Shown: piece after piece, positions 40,098-53,272 of the stretch
Position numbering within the stretch: the first letter of the stretch is position 1
Layout: each line of letters begins with the position of its first letter
Source of the DNA: Daucus carota subsp. sativus
Taxonomy: Eukaryota > Streptophyta > Magnoliopsida > Apiales > Apiaceae
DNA length: 64,000 nt
Reading direction: 5' to 3'
NCBI RefSeq assembly: GCF_001625215.2
Contig: NC_030382.2
Span: forward strand, 33,156,610 to 33,220,609
The notes under the pieces: model-generated
The model's input: the letters and a program-made list of their open reading frames with translations, nothing else
What the model was told of the DNA's origin: nothing
The model's database searches: none
Program-made: the position numbers and the translations under genes

Positions 40098-41267
40098 TTA
40101 CTTGAGAACTAAGGAAAGATCATCTACTAGGAGCTGCTTCCGTTTAAGATACTGGTGCAGAAGTGTAAGCCTGGCTGTCTCAAATGCAAAGAAGCCCAAA
40201 GCCGAAAAGCAAGCACTGTGGACTATCCTAGGCGCCATCCCATGACTGAATCCAACCCAACCTTCTTCCATCAAGATCTGTTTCAAAGTTGCTGAAACTC
40301 CAGCAGAAGCATCCCTTCGAACCTGAGTCATCAATCTAGTCTTGACAACGTCTAACGGTGTGGTTAAGGATGCTGCTATAACGCCAGCTAAAGCTCCACA
40401 TATTACACTCTGGAAAGGATTCATATCTGTCTGCTTTGTTCTACTCAAGACTGCAGCCTTTAAGTACTCAAACGATGAATAACTTAGTACACCAGCAGGC
40501 AAATTCCTGAGTAATGTAGCAGAATAACCAGCATACAAGCCCAAAACCCCGTCTTTCTCAACAATTTTCAGCAAAACCTCCCAAGATCCTCCCTTAGCCC
40601 CGGTTTGCATGCGTTGTGTGATCAATTCTTTAGGCACCATAATAGCTGATGATATAACATTCCCAATTGCTCCAGCAGTTGGAGGAATGAGCACAGAAGG
40701 ATATTCAAGTTTCGACAAAATGGACTTTCCAAACTCACAACTACCAAAATACATAGCAGAAGAACATGTAGAACCAACAATTACTGCAGAAATTCCTCTA
40801 TAAAAACCAAAAAGACCATCACTCTGGAAAGTCTTGAAAATTGCATCAAATGGACCTTTGTACAATTCTTTAGCCCCTTTAGTCTGTAATTTTGTTTTGA
40901 TAGTATCAAGTGGATGAAGACATACATGAGTGAATGCACCAGCCAATCCTCCACCGCCAGCACCTATCAAAGCCTTTTCAAAAACAGAGAGGTTCTGGAA
41001 CAAAGAATTGGCAACTGTGGCATCCTTATTACCTGATTTCAACCAATTCAGGCACAAGGATTTGTCAAGATTCGTGTTTTCGGTCTCAAAAGAAATGGAA
41101 GTTGAGCAAAACTTGAGGCAGGGCTTGAAAATTCTGCTAGATTTTGAAATAGGTTGGTCTAAAAATGTTAAGTTTAGGTGGGAAAAAAGTGAGTTGAAGT
41201 CTTGAATGGTATGATCAGTGGAACTGGGATAGAGCTTGTTGAGGGATCTGGAGATAGGAGTCTCCAT
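40098..41267 (-). CDS. Mitoferrin-like carrier, probably plastid (MFL1 type)
   Basis: An intronless gene for 389 aa in the mitochondrial carrier (SLC25) family. The first 95 or so residues are Ser-rich with few acidic residues, as in a plastid or mitochondrial targeting peptide. Three carrier repeats follow, each with its signature: HPLDTIKTKLQT, VPKELITQRMQT (the second lacks the usual Asp, as in mitoferrins) and TPLDVVKTRLMTQ. The single exon, the N-terminal extension and the glycine-rich start of repeat 1 (IGAGGGGLAGAFTH) resemble Arabidopsis mitoferrin-like 1, an inner-envelope chloroplast protein linked to iron. Substrate and location are inferred from that likeness; an S-adenosylmethionine-type carrier is the main alternative. 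Confidence 0.82.
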   Translation of the reverse strand: METPISRSLNKLYPSSTDHTIQDFNSLFSHLNLTFLDQPISKSSRIFKPCLKFCSTSISFETENTNLDKSLCLNWLKSGNKDATVANSLFQNLSVFEKALIGAGGGGLAGAFTHVCLHPLDTIKTKLQTKGAKELYKGPFDAIFKTFQSDGLFGFYRGISAVIVGSTCSSAMYFGSCEFGKSILSKLEYPSVLIPPTAGAIGNVISSAIMVPKELITQRMQTGAKGGSWEVLLKIVEKDGVLGLYAGYSATLLRNLPAGVLSYSSFEYLKAAVLSRTKQTDMNPFQSVICGALAGVIAASLTTPLDVVKTRLMTQVRRDASAGVSATLKQILMEEGWVGFSHGMAPRIVHSACFSALGFFAFETARLTLLHQYLKRKQLLVDDLSLVLK

Positions 41268-41299
41268 TGGGAATGTTTGAACTTATGATTTGGAGATTA

Positions 41300-43690
41300 T
41301 TATCTATTTATCTTCTATCCTTTGTAGTTGCAGAGCATGCTGCAGAATACAGAGAAGCCAAGATGAGGGCATGCAACATGCTTGAATATCATGCAAAAAT
41401 AATATTAATAAATATTATTGTGCACTAGCCATGACTTGTTATACTATATTCTCTTCCAATATAATACCAATTAGTAAAAAAATGTTATGCTTTTTATATA
41501 CACACAAGCCAAGTAAGAATTGGCAAAAAACGAAAAAGCTGAATTACTAAATGAAGACAAGTTGGTATTAATAATAAGTTTGCTTTTTTATTATCTTCTG
41601 TTTCTATTACATGCATTTTATCTTAAATTATAATTGTTTTTATTTATTTGGTAATATTTGTAATTTTGTTTATTATAGCAAGCAGAGATATATGAAAAGA
41701 AAGAATCTCTTTTACGTATTGATCTGGTTGTTATACTATTTTTACTTGTATTATGTCTTTTTCAAATCACATACTTATGTTTGATTATGGTGCTGAGTAA
41801 TAGCACGTCATTCATTCGAGCTTATTTTTTTGAATATCGAAATCATTCAATAATAAAAAATCATATGACATGTAAAATCAGACGACATATATAAAAATAA
41901 TCTAGTTTTTGTGCAAACACAATAGATCAATTTGTCGAAGTTGATATATGTAGTTTCACCATAACCAATTTGAGACTTTGAGTTATCAATTGTAGTTGCA
42001 ATCTATACAAATCTCTATCATCAAATCTTTACAAATTCGGTAGATCTAATATATTGGATATCGAATCATACCAAAACGCACAAAACTCTCACAAAAAGAG
42101 GGATAAATAGAACTCAAATAAATTGGTACAAAATTTGTCTTGAAAATATTTTATCAAACAAATAGTGCAATCTAGAAAGATAAAAATCCATATCCGAAGA
42201 GAAGTATTATTGAAAAATTAGAACAAAATAAAAAAGATAACTAATCTAAAAAAAATTGATGAAAGCCCTCGACAACGGCTAGGAACAAAGTTAGCCACCG
42301 GACATGCAACTATCACTTCACCATCGCTAAGAGTGGTTGAAATCTCATGTATTATATGGTGTTGGAAACAACCAATCTAACATTCTTTTAAAAAAAAAAT
42401 TTAATCGGACTCGTAACGAAACTATATTATTTTCTCTACTCAAACTTTTAAGCTATACCGAATTCCAATAGCTAATAAGAATACTTCTACAATATGAAAT
42501 TATATTGTTTTCTCTATTTTAAATTGATATTCACTATATACACAAAATCAAAGATTTAATGGTAGTTAGCGAATCCACTAAATTAAACATCAATATTGGG
42601 TCGAGATTTGATTTGGAACTGAGAATTAAATCTCATAGGACGAAATATTAGTTTTAGTTCGATATAACGAAACTTTTAGATACGACAAAATATATAAGTA
42701 CGATAAACATATCAATACGACGATGTTTTTTTTAATAAGTAATATTTAATTAGAATCAAATCAAATTAGCGTACATATTAGAAATCAATCCTTGACCAAT
42801 TTTTAATCACTATTTTAAATTACAAAAATCACCGCTATATAAATCACGAATTACTATCTTATATAAAACATATCTTCTTATACAAACATATACAAAACAT
42901 ATATCATTTATCATCTTACCTGTATTACAATGATGAATCTCCTCCAACTATTACCAATATCTTTCATTGCTTATTGTCGTCACTTATCACCACGAATGCC
43001 ACAAACCACCTACCGCCGTAACATACGGTAACCAGCAACAACTTATCATCACCTAACATCTACTTGTACCACTTATTGCCACCATGAACTTCCTTTTTGT
43101 AACCACAATTGATCATCAATAATGACTATCAATAATTAACATATGCAAAATTCGTCAATTATAAAAAATAAAAACTGATGATATTATGTATAAAATAATG
43201 GTGTATAAACGATTGATTTATATAGTTGTTAAGTGATTGTGGAGCTGATTTTTAGTTTCTATTAAAAAAATTGGTTTTTATTTGATGATAAGCTCATATA
43301 ATTTATATATGTTTTGAAGGTAGCATACATTTTTAGTAAATAATTACACATTCAACTTTTAAGGAAAAAAATTGTTTCACATTTCAACTCTCAATACAAA
43401 ATCATATTTTCAAAATCAATTCTATTTTACATATCTCTTCTTCATATTTTCTAAATCAACTTCATTCCACATATGATATTTAATTTAATGCAATTAATTT
43501 GTGAACATTTCATATTTTTAAAACGGTGTGATTTGAAATGAAGGGGGTACGAATTATTTTGTGATTCATAAAATGATTGGGCCGATAAGGACCTGATTCA
43601 TTATTTGCATTTTGCAACACAAACAATTAAATTGGGCTTGGAGATTAGAAAGCCCAAATACAGAAATGCTCCCCTTTATCGGTGGTCGTT
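41300..43690. other. AT-rich intergenic region
   Basis: No gene, repeat with clear ends or RNA gene is recognised. The left end holds the promoter of the carrier gene, the right end that of YIF1. Confidence 0.5.
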
Positions 43691-43839
43691 TGTGTTACAC
43701 ACACGCAGAGATACACACACAAGCAACCGGCGTTCCTTTTCTTCTTCTGTTCATCGTTTTCGAGACAATTTATATTCAACGGAAAATCGATTTGATTTCT
43801 TCGGTGTTATCTGAATCAGAGATCAAATATATTTCATCG
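43690..43839 (+). promoter_or_regulatory. Probable YIF1 non-coding first exon
   Basis: A leader-like stretch with ACACAC and CTTCTTCT runs ends in TTCATCG|GTTTGTATTAC (donor at 43840). The matching acceptor would be GTGCAG at 44151-44156, two bases before the start codon. Transcript start is approximate. Confidence 0.45.
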
Positions 43840-44158
43840 GTTTGTATTACTTTTTTTTTACTCAAAATTTCGATACATAACATCTCTATTTTATTCGTAT
43901 CCTATATTCTCGTATTCATTCAATTCATGTATTTCTTTGCTCCTTGCTTCTTAGCTGTCCAGTTAGCGTAATTGATTAAATTATTACTCCTTTTTTAGTT
44001 TGTGATTAAATTTCGCTTTATTGTTGTGTTTAGTACTTTAGTATGCGAGCTTTTAGTTATTTGTTTTGTAATTTTACCCTTTTTAATTAGATGTAATGAG
44101 AATTTTAGTTAGTAGCGTTGTCCTGAGGATGTTCCGCTTTCATTGTTCGGGTGCAGAG

Positions 44159-45914
44159 ATGTATAATAATATAGGGAACCAGCCAGGGGTTCCGAGACCA
44201 CCACAAAATACTCTGCAGAGTCCATTTGGGGATGCGTTTTATGGTGCGGGCTCGGGACTGATCAGAGGTGGATTGGGAGCTTATGGGGAAAAAATTTTAG
44301 GATCGAGTTCGGAGTATGTGCAGAGCAATGTAAGTCATATGCTGTAGCTTTTTTTGACATCGTCATCATCATTTGTTGAACGACCAATTTTTTAAGAAAT
44401 AGACCGGTACAGTTGCTATTCGCGATGTCAAGTGTACTAGGTACTAGGTAGGGCCTCTTTTGTAGGCAAGTGTGAATAGTTCGTATGTGCTATAATACGA
44501 TGCTAATGATATTATTATTATGTCATCTGAGTTCTTAGGACCAATCCTAATACTTAATATATGGATCTTGTTGTTAGTATTTATAATTTTTTTATCACTA
44601 TATGTGTGAAAGTCACAGTGACTTGTATTTAGTGTTCTGAAAAAGGCTGCATAGTCACCCAGAGATGACCACCAATTTCTTATAAACTATTAAGATATTT
44701 TGTTCTGTTTCCTTTATCTTTGAATGAACACAGAGGACATTTTTCCATATATTTCACTTCTCTTACTCTCTTATAAATGTATATGTATTTCCACTAGTCC
44801 GTAAATCGTCAATTTACATTACTCTAAACTTTTCAAGAATGCATATAATAATTATGAGAAATGACAACCTTTACTGACAAAGTAACCTCGTATGGTGATT
44901 GTTAGAATTATGGGATGATTTTGAAGAAATTGTCATTATTTTGCATCTGATTAATATCTCGTGATGAACAGATAAGTAGGTATTTTTCCGATCCCCAGTA
45001 CTATTTCCAAGTAAATGATCACTATGTGAGGAACAAATTGAAGGTTGTCCTTTTTCCTTTCCTGCACAGGGTAAGACTGCTGCTCTAATTCGTTAATTTT
45101 ATTTGAGATTTTGTTCAGTTTACTAATTTTTTTTCTTTGCCTGTCTTCCTTTTTGTTACTCTAGGGGCATTGGACAAGGATTACTGAACCAGTTGGGGGT
45201 AGGTTGTCGTATAAACCCCCAATTTATGATATAAATGCTCCCGATCTGTATATACCTTTGATGGCATTTGGTACCTATATTATTCTTGCTGGTTTCTCAC
45301 TGGGTCTTCACGGCAAGTAAGTATTGGAGCAACCTAGTTTATGTATATCAGAATTGACTAATAAATTGTAATTGTAAATTACATTTATATGTGATCCTTT
45401 ATTCTGAAAAGAAACTTTAATTTCTAAATTCTGAAGTTCACTGTCTAACGTTCTGTATATCCATTTTCTGCAGAACTAATTTTGCATAGAATCATTTTAA
45501 CATGAATTCTACACATTTAATATCAGGTTTAGCCCAGAAGCTCTGAACTGGTTGTTCGCCAAGGGATTAGTTGGCTGGTTTTTGCAAGTTTCCCTGCTCA
45601 AAATGTCGTTGTTTTCATTAGGCAGTGGGGAGGCACCATTACTGGATATTGTGGCATATGCCGGGTATACCTTTGCAGGAATATGTTTGGCTGTTCTTGG
45701 AAAGATGTTTTGGAGCTACTCGTACTACTTTTTGATGCCATGGACATGCTTATGCATGGGAACTTTTTTAGTGAAGACAATGAAGAGAGTTCTCTTTGCA
45801 GAGGTGAGGACATACGACTCAAGCAGGCATCACTACCTCCTGCTCTTCATTGCTGTAGCTCAGTTCCCACTCTTTATATGGCTCGGCAATGTGAGTCTAA
45901 ATTGGCTGTTCTAA
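44159..45914 (+). CDS. YIF1: YIF1-family Golgi/ER trafficking protein
   Basis: Four coding exons: 44159-44329, 44972-45070, 45165-45316 and 45527-45914; 810 nt, 269 aa, the usual plant length. YIF1 works with YIP1 and Rab/Ypt GTPases in ER-Golgi vesicle transport. Seen: a cytosolic N-terminus ([35 protein letters not shown]), the conserved [31 protein letters not shown] region, and about five hydrophobic spans from [18 protein letters not shown] to [17 protein letters not shown]. The start follows directly after a splice acceptor. An in-frame ATG at 44096 would add residues that the family lacks. Confidence 0.93.
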
Positions 45915-46293
45915 GCTGTAGTTAACAACATTTCAGTGTACATGACTGTCACAAAAAATGTTAAGCAGATTGTTAGTTTAGTTTACATGATAAGTTGCAT
46001 AGTTTCTTACTTTCTTTCTGATAGTTCTGGAATTACAGTTTCAGTGCAAGTGGTGCAGTGCCGAGGTTGACTCGTATCTGTAACCATGGTACATTTGTGC
46101 TGGAAATGTAAATTTGGTTTGTAACACAGTAATCGTTTGTTGTCTCTTTGCTGGTTGAGGTTTTTGAAGCTTAGATCATTATAATAACTAGGAATCCTTG
46201 CCTGCTGCTTCGCACGTGGGGTAAAAATCTCCGATGATCCCTTTTTGTTTCAGATCAGTTTAGATGAATATATGAAAATATGAATGTTCCTAA

Positions 46294-46903
46294 CAGAGAT
46301 GACAATTTGTACCGAACTTATGGATACCCGATCCTTACCGACCCGATTAGGTTTTCGGGTTCGGGTTTAATTTTCAAACCCGAACTACTTTCGGTCGGGT
46401 TCGGGTTTATGGCATTACCGTTTCGAACCCGATCCGAAAACCCGAAACTCGTTTCAAACCGAACCCGAACCCAACACGAAACCTGTGTATATATATCAGT
46501 AGCAGGTAGCAAGGTTAATTTAAGTTCCCGCATATATTCCCCTTGTCTCTAACAACAAACAAACAGTAGCATTCACATTAAGTTAATTGATGAACAACAG
46601 TTAGAATTTATACTTGAGGAAAATTTAATGGGGGACTAGTGAAGGGGCTCGCTTTTGTAGAGTTCAGCACATCCATGATGCACCTTCTATCACCGTTCCT
46701 AAGTTTGAGACTCGTGTGTGCCCCTGATTGGAATTTGTAATATTTTTATTATAAACTACTGAATTATTGAATTTTCATCTTTGTCAAACAATCATGTATT
46801 TCGGGTTAACCCGAACCCGAATAAAACCCGACAGTTTGGGTTTTTCGGGTTCGGATTTGGTTTTTACAAAATCTATTTTTGACCGAGCTGTTTGCCATCC
46901 CTC
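46294..46903. mobile_element. hAT-like non-autonomous element
   Basis: A 610-bp element with ends CAGAGATGACAA and the inverse of TTGCCATCCCTC. It is flanked by 8-bp near-repeats GTTCCTAA (46286-46293) and GTTCCTGA (46904-46911). CGGGTTCGGGTT-type repeats fill both subterminal regions. The open frames here on both strands follow those repeats. Confidence 0.78.
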
Positions 46904-46911
46904 GTTCCTGA

Positions 46912-47590
46912 TACGAAGAACTTTTAGTAATCTTAATGACCGTCACAGCATATATCAGGATACCGTACACCAAATGCCGTAGGAATGCTTTAAGAAAGCA
47001 ATATGAAAAGCGTAGAATTGAATACAAAAAAGAAAATCACACTGGTTAAAAATCGAAAAGTCATGCAAGTGACATTAGAATTAGTATATCATATGTTTTA
47101 AAGTAAGAATTTTAATACGCTAAGAATTTGACTAATTCGATAGCCTTCCTACAATTAGTGGATAAGTAGATAACCTCTTATTTCTTTAACTACTTTCCTG
47201 CAACTAGTGGATAAGTAGATAACTTTCTTCCGTGTACTTCAAATTTGAAAGATACATATTCCTACCATGTTCATTTTGTTTAAAAAAAATTGTAATAATT
47301 TGCTTTAGAATTATAAATACCAAGCAGTTACACTAGCATCACTGAAATTCAGTACGAGAAATTCGAACAATAAATTAAATTACAGTGAAATCCCCTTGTG
47401 AAATACACACCGCGAAAGAAGAAAATGTAAAGTAGAAAGATATACAAATGAACGAAAGTGCAACAAATTTAGAGCTCAAGACAACGAAGAACACGATGAT
47501 GGAACATATATAAACAAGAGTAGATTTTTCTCCCTATGTTACTGTTAAGTTTTGCAGCATTTTGACTCAACACTGGTAACATTTTCCAGG
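46912..47590. other. Intergenic, 3' flank of the dioxygenase
   Basis: No gene seen. An imperfect repeat around CTACAATTAGTGGATAAGTAGATAACCT and CTGCAACTAGTGGATAAGTAGATAAC lies near 47148-47222. Confidence 0.4.
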
Positions 47591-47599
47591 AAGATGTTG

Positions 47600-49085
47600 T
47601 TATGCTGGTTGTGCATTCTCTTGATTGCCATTAAGCTCTAGCTTATAATGAGAAAGAGCTGATGAGCCATCCAATGGTTTTGTCTGGTAAAATGTTGCGT
47701 ATTCCAGGGGAAAAACTTCCTTGTATATGCATGGATTGGTGTCTGATATAAGCTCCTTTATGGGTCCAAATGGCTTCTGAATATTCTGAGCACTCGGATA
47801 CAAGAAACATGCAGCTGACACCCTGGTTTCATCAGCTCTAGCCAGCACCCTGTGCTCTACACTCTTGAACTTGTCATTTGAAATAACCTGCACAATGATA
47901 AAAGCATGTGTTTATTAATACAGATGGATTGAAGTAAGTTTTCCTGATTAATCACGCGACGCAGGATTACCTGCATGAGATCCCCTACATGGGCTATGAG
48001 GGCTCCAGGAATTGGTACTGCATCAACCCAATGATCCTGATGGAGAAATTGGAGGCCACCGATGGTGTCTTGGAGTATGATAGTGAGGAAGGTCGGGTCT
48101 GAATGCTGTCCAGCCCCGAAAGTAAGATGAGGCTCAGGGCAAGGTGGGTAATATAACCATGTCATGTACTCACTTTTCATGCACTCTAGACTTCCGAGGT
48201 AATCTCTGCTTAGTCCTAATGCCTCTGACAGTAACTCAGATAAGTTATCCCTGATCTTGATAATCGATTTCACATAATCTTCCATTTCCTTTCTGCATAA
48301 TGCACAAACAACAATTTACTAAAATTACAGAAAAATTATTCTATTCAGAAAGAGCAGTGTTATGTATCCCAATTTCTGTTTGCAATTTTTTTCCCAAATG
48401 ACGTGGCACACATATGACTAATTTTAACTGGGTAGATGTATATACAGGGAGTCAGGGAATCTCGTTATTATTAGTATGAGTTCAATCAACTATACGTTGC
48501 CAACTAGAATTGAAAAAAAATCGAAATTTTTTTTGGGGTACGTAGTATTTTCCAGAAAACCAAACTGACCTACCTGCAGACTGCAGGAATTTTCTCAGAA
48601 TCCAGTTTATCATCCAAGAAAGCACAGGCCATGGCATCTCTCCACGGACCTGGACGCGACTCATCGACCAATCCATTCGTCGTGTAGAACCGAACCTGCT
48701 GACTACTGTCATCCGAAAACAACCCTGCCTTGGCCTCATTAGGCTGCTCATGCAGCTTCCTTATGGCCTCCAATGTGGCATCAATAATACCCCCTTCCAT
48801 TCCATGGTTAATCAACTGAAAACACCCCCATGTTTCACAAGCTCCGCGAATTAGGCCAACAATTTCAGCCCGTCTCACATCGATCCCCTCGAGATCAATC
48901 ACCGGGACTTGTAAGCTGTCACTTGGCGCTTTCGGCAACTTATCTTGATCAGGATGCACGAAGATTCTAGGAACCTTCGAAACCCCGGAATCCACGAGGC
49001 CTTTGATTCCAGCTTTAGTTTCTTCGAACGCCTCCATCTCCTTGCACCAAGCTTGATGGGCCTCGGCTACCATGATTTCTGCCAT
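47600..49085 (-). CDS. 2-oxoglutarate dioxygenase, ACC-oxidase-homolog type
   Basis: Three exons: 48574-49085, 47971-48292 and 47600-47887; 1122 nt, 373 aa. The enzyme belongs to the plant DOXC dioxygenases and looks like the 1-aminocyclopropane-1-carboxylate oxidase homologs, which act in specialised metabolism rather than ethylene synthesis. Seen: KAGIKGLVDSGVSKVPRIFV and PVIDLEGID in the N-terminal half, CFQLINHG, the PPCPEPHLTFGAGQHSDPTFLT block with the His-x-Asp iron ligands, the distal His in SVEHRVL, and the RVS contact for 2-oxoglutarate. All ligands are present and the frame is clean, unlike the damaged relative at 2376-3684. Intron 1 carries a MITE-like insertion. The product and substrate are unknown. 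Confidence 0.92.
48340..48560. mobile_element. MITE-like insertion in dioxygenase intron 1
   Basis: The stretch shares AAATGACGTGGCAC..., a TATATACAGGG motif, TACGTTGCCAACTAGAATTG and TTTTTTTGGGGTACGTAGTATTTTCC with sequence in the repeat cluster at 49395-50692 (TACATTGCCAATTGGATTGA, TTTTTTTGGGTTGCTTAGCATTTTCC). It lies wholly within the intron and ends about 15 bp from the exon 1 donor. Confidence 0.6.
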
Positions 49086-49394
49086 AGAAATGTGGGAATT
49101 GTTTGTCGGTCTTTATGCTTTGTGTTATGTGATGAAGACAAGAGAAACTAGAGTTATATATGATAACGTCTACGTCTCTGGCGTTGACATATAGGAAATT
49201 AATGTTGTGACAAGCTGTAACGACGGTTACATATTGAGTTAAATATATTGAGACAGGATTAGGTAATATGATGGCCGCGAGAATTGCTGAATATAACTCC
49301 TTTTTGCATGGGATTACACATGTGGCACTATGGGAAGAAGCCTGACGAGCTCTTGGTCACCACCTCCTTCCGTGTCTATCACTTCATGCTACCT

Positions 49395-50692
49395 CCGTGG
49401 GTAATGCTGAGTGGTGCTACGTGCACAAAATTGGGTACAGAATTTTGCACAAAATGACGTGGCAACTGAGGTGGAAAGTTTTAATTGGTGCTATTAATGC
49501 ATATACAGGGGGCCTATTCCAATTAAAAGTTGACACATACTCATTGTGGAAAGTTTTAATTGGCGCTATTAATGCATATACATGGGGCCCATTCCAATTA
49601 AAAGTTGACAGATACTCATTATGTGAATGTTTTTTAACCCAATTCTGTGTGTCTAGTATTTTCCTCGTAATGCTAGTGAGTAGTGCTAAAAATTTGTCCA
49701 TAATGATATATGACAATTGATGTGGTGGGTTTTAATTGAGATTGTTGGTGTAAATTCAGGAGCTCATTCTAATTAAAACCCACCACATGTCATTATATAC
49801 AAATTTTTATACACACCAAACATTTTTCAATGCTAAGTACCCAAAATATGTCACCAAAAACTTATTTTCAAATGAGCAGACATGTGGCTATTTTTAATTG
49901 GGTGATTGATATGTATGCAGGGGATACAATTATTTTTAATGCGAGAGCAATCAATCATACATTGCCAATTTGGCGGAGAGATTCAGAAGGGGCGGAGATG
50001 AAGGATGCTAATTTGGAGATAATTGTGCCTTAATTAAGGATATTAATTATTCTTAATTAAGGGTTTTTAGTACCATTTACTGCGGCCATAATTGGGGCAT
50101 TTATGGCCCATAGAGGTATTTAAGTGTCATGATGTTGGCTCATTTATGTTTTTATTTTTAAAAAAATTCAAATTTACTCATATCTCTTTTATTCGATTTT
50201 GTCTTATTTTCAGGATGTTTAAAAAATATTTTATAAATTTACTTATGAAGGCTGCTTCCGAGAAGACGCGAACCTTGGTGTACAAGACATTTGAGCTACA
50301 TACATTGATAGCAGGGAATAAATAAGACATTTTTAGTCTGTTTTGTAAATGATGTAATTTTGTAGGGCACTCTTTTTTCCCCCTTGAGTTTTTTTCCCAC
50401 AGGGTTTTACTATTGAGGAGTTTTAAGGAGGCCTTTTTTTTTGTGGGTATCTCTTCTGAGTTGAAAGATTATGTTATCTACACATCCGAAGTATTTACAT
50501 ACTTTTAGTTTAGATGATATACCTTCTTGAATGAAGGAAACTCTGTCCATCCGGATATTGTAACTTCCAATCTTGGTATAATACAACCGTTTTATGACAA
50601 AATAAAAATAAAAAAAATCATACATTGCCAATTGGATTGAATAAAAAAAATTGAGAAATTTTTTTGGGTTGCTTAGCATTTTCCCTATATTT
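49395..50692. repeat. Composite of nested MITE-like repeats
   Basis: A direct repeat of about 75 bp (49475-49547 and 49550-49620; GTGGAAAGTTTTAATTGG...GTTGACA.ATACTCATT). Then an inverted repeat (about 49717-49795; GATGTGGTGGGTTTTAATTG against AATTAAAACCCACCACATGT). Then a longer element with ends near AATGCTAAGTACCCAAAA (49829) and TTTTGGGTTGCTTAGCATT (50660-50687). The latter holds LTR-like filler (GAGTTTTTTTCCCACAGGG). Order of insertion cannot be fixed by eye. Confidence 0.55.
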
Positions 50693-51224
50693 ATATTTGA
50701 AAAATATTTGATGCATATAATAGGATACAAAATCATTCCTAAAATGATTATATGTTAAATTTTGATTGCAATAAATCTCACATATATATTAATAGCATTA
50801 GTTAAAATATCCATCTCAATTGTCATATATTTTTGTATCAGTTTCTTACATTTAGCACTACTCTATGTATTGACAGTACTTGAATTTGCATTTCAATAAA
50901 TTAATAATAATAATTAATGAATATTAGTGAAATGCAAGTAACTTTAGTTTAGTATATTTGAGATATAACAATAAACAAATATTGTGAGAAATATTTTTAT
51001 ATATCACAATTTTCAGAAAAATATCCAAAATGTCATAGTTTTGAGCAATGATCCGAATTATCATTTATTAATATTAGATAATCCTGTGTTTTGATTTTAA
51101 ACAAAACAAATACATCATATTGTATTTAGATTTGAAATCACTATTAGACATAACACAATCTAACATTTTGAAATAAAACGTTACATGAAATAATATTCAG
51201 TATATATAAAAATTGAATTGGATT

Positions 51225-51949
51225 TAAGGCTGCAAAATGATCCGGGCGATACCGGATACCCCTTTGCTCAAGTATCGGATCATATTATTTTTAGGTTCTC
51301 CAGATTTGGGTCCGGAATCATATATAAACCGATCCCGAGTATTTGAGATCTGGATCTGAACGGAATATGATTCAGTATCGTATTTTTCTACTTTTTAATC
51401 GGGTAGTTTATGATCCATCGAATATGAGCCGGATATGATCCACTAACATTAAATAGTATTATTATTTCAATTATTCAAATAATTATCATTTAGTCTAAGT
51501 AAACATAATATTATAAAATATAATAATTGTAAATTAAAACTTATAATTATATGTTGGTATATATCATTTATTAAATATATATAAAGATAATAAACATTAT
51601 CACATTAAATAAATCATATTTTATGAAGATATAAAATTAAATAAGATATAAAATTTTATGAAATGACGTCTATTTACTTACAAATGTGATGGATTTAAAA
51701 TATAATATGTATATGAGCTCGAATCGGATATGCACCTGGATCATATTCACGTATTCGGGTATGATCATATTATGAAAAATTATATTAGATTGAATCTGAG
51801 CGGGTAGGTCATACTCATATCTGGGATCATATAATATGCAGGTTTAATTTTTCCGTTGGATTTGGATCGTTTTCAAAACGTATATGAGACATGTATCGTA
51901 TTTTCGAGTCGAATATAACCGAGAATAATCCGTATCGATTTCAGCCCTA
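51225..51949. mobile_element. hAT-like non-autonomous element
   Basis: A 725-bp element starting TAAGGCTGCAAAATGATCCG and ending with the inverse of that theme, CGATTTCAGCCCTA. It is flanked by 8-bp near-repeats ATTGGATT (51217-51224) and GTTGGATT (51950-51957). GGATC/GATCC and CGGATATGATCC motifs are dense near both ends. No transposase. Confidence 0.75.
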
Positions 51950-51957
51950 GTTGGATT

Positions 51958-53250
51958 GGATCAGATTATTCTGATTTTTAAAACTCATGAACAGCCCTCC
52001 TCGGCTTTTCGAATTTGAAAATAGATTACTTCGACAATCTGTAACAGGGTTACAGGGTATTAAACTAACCGCATATATTGAGCGGTAGCTGTACGTAAGA
52101 TTATCCATCATCACCATTATAAAATCTGAAAATCGAAAAACCGCCGGAGAGAAGGTATGTGTTATGCATGACATGCAACATTGAAAAACGTAGAATAATT
52201 GTAAGCACAAATGTACAGTTGTTGGTGTAATATTATACTTATTTTTAATAATATAAATCATGCCATTCTATTAAGCAATCCAGCAAGAACCGGTTTACCT
52301 GCAATATAATCATGTGCATTCATCCGCTGACTTGAACTGAATGGAAATTGTGGGTCTCTTTTGCAATTTAGTCACTAGACTTGTGTGTCTGTTTATGACC
52401 GCAACTTTTTTACTCATTTCAATCCATTCTGCCCATGAATTCTATTCTGTTTGAAAGATTGAAGCTTCTTGTTCATTTCAGCAGATGGAAGAGAAGAGAA
52501 GGGTCCTCGTTTTGACAAGCAGTGTTGTAGAACATAGTGCATCCGTTTGAGTGAGTTTAAAATAAGTGCTTCTTGCTTAAAGTAAAAAAGCCGTTTGAGT
52601 GAGTTTAAAATAAGTGTTTCTTGCTTAAAGTAAAAAACTGAAGTAGAAGTTCGAAACAAGTTAAGATTTATAAGTGATTAAAGTGTTTGGTAAAGAAATA
52701 GAAGCCCCGAAACAAAAATTAGTATTCTTAGTTTTATACAAGTACTTTTTCACTTTTTGCACATACGGTACGAATAAATGCTTCTAACTCATAAACCCGG
52801 AAGCTGGACTTTTAAGCGGTAAGCCAAACACCCCCAGTATTTTTCGTTAAAAAGTATAAATTCTATTTTTTTTGACATTGTCGCAGCATACCAGAGCGGA
52901 TATTTCCGCTGAAAAACATTAATCTTAAAATTTTTGACATAATGTATAGGATGGAGTGTCTATTAGTGGAAAAAACACTCATTCTAGAATAAACTCAAAG
53001 CGGATAATAAATTACTGAAAATGTTATGAACGCGAAAAACTTTATTAGAAATAACTTACGTAAAACTATAAAGTTGCAACAGCAATTATCTTCACTGCCG
53101 TTGTAGCCAAATATTACAACAATCACATACAATTATACAAAGAGGAGCAATGTGCTTGAGCCTCTCAACTATGGGGATCCAACCAGTACTTGTAGTTTCT
53201 TTAAAACAAATTGAAATCACGTACTTCTGAAACTATAAGAGATGCCCTTT
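51958..53250. other. Intergenic with a short tandem repeat
   Basis: No gene seen. At 52542-52637 a unit of about 50 bp, CCGTTTGAGTGAGTTTAAAA followed by TAAGTG-TTCTTGCTTAAAGT, is repeated twice. The block 52530-52835 ends AGCCAAACACCCCC and may be a MITE. Confidence 0.45.
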
Positions 53251-53272
53251 TGAAGGAATGCTATTACTATGG

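Noticed and set aside
44096-44158. In-frame upstream ATG that would extend YIF1
   Set aside because: A splice acceptor just before 44157 and the family start MYNN both favour the ATG at 44159.
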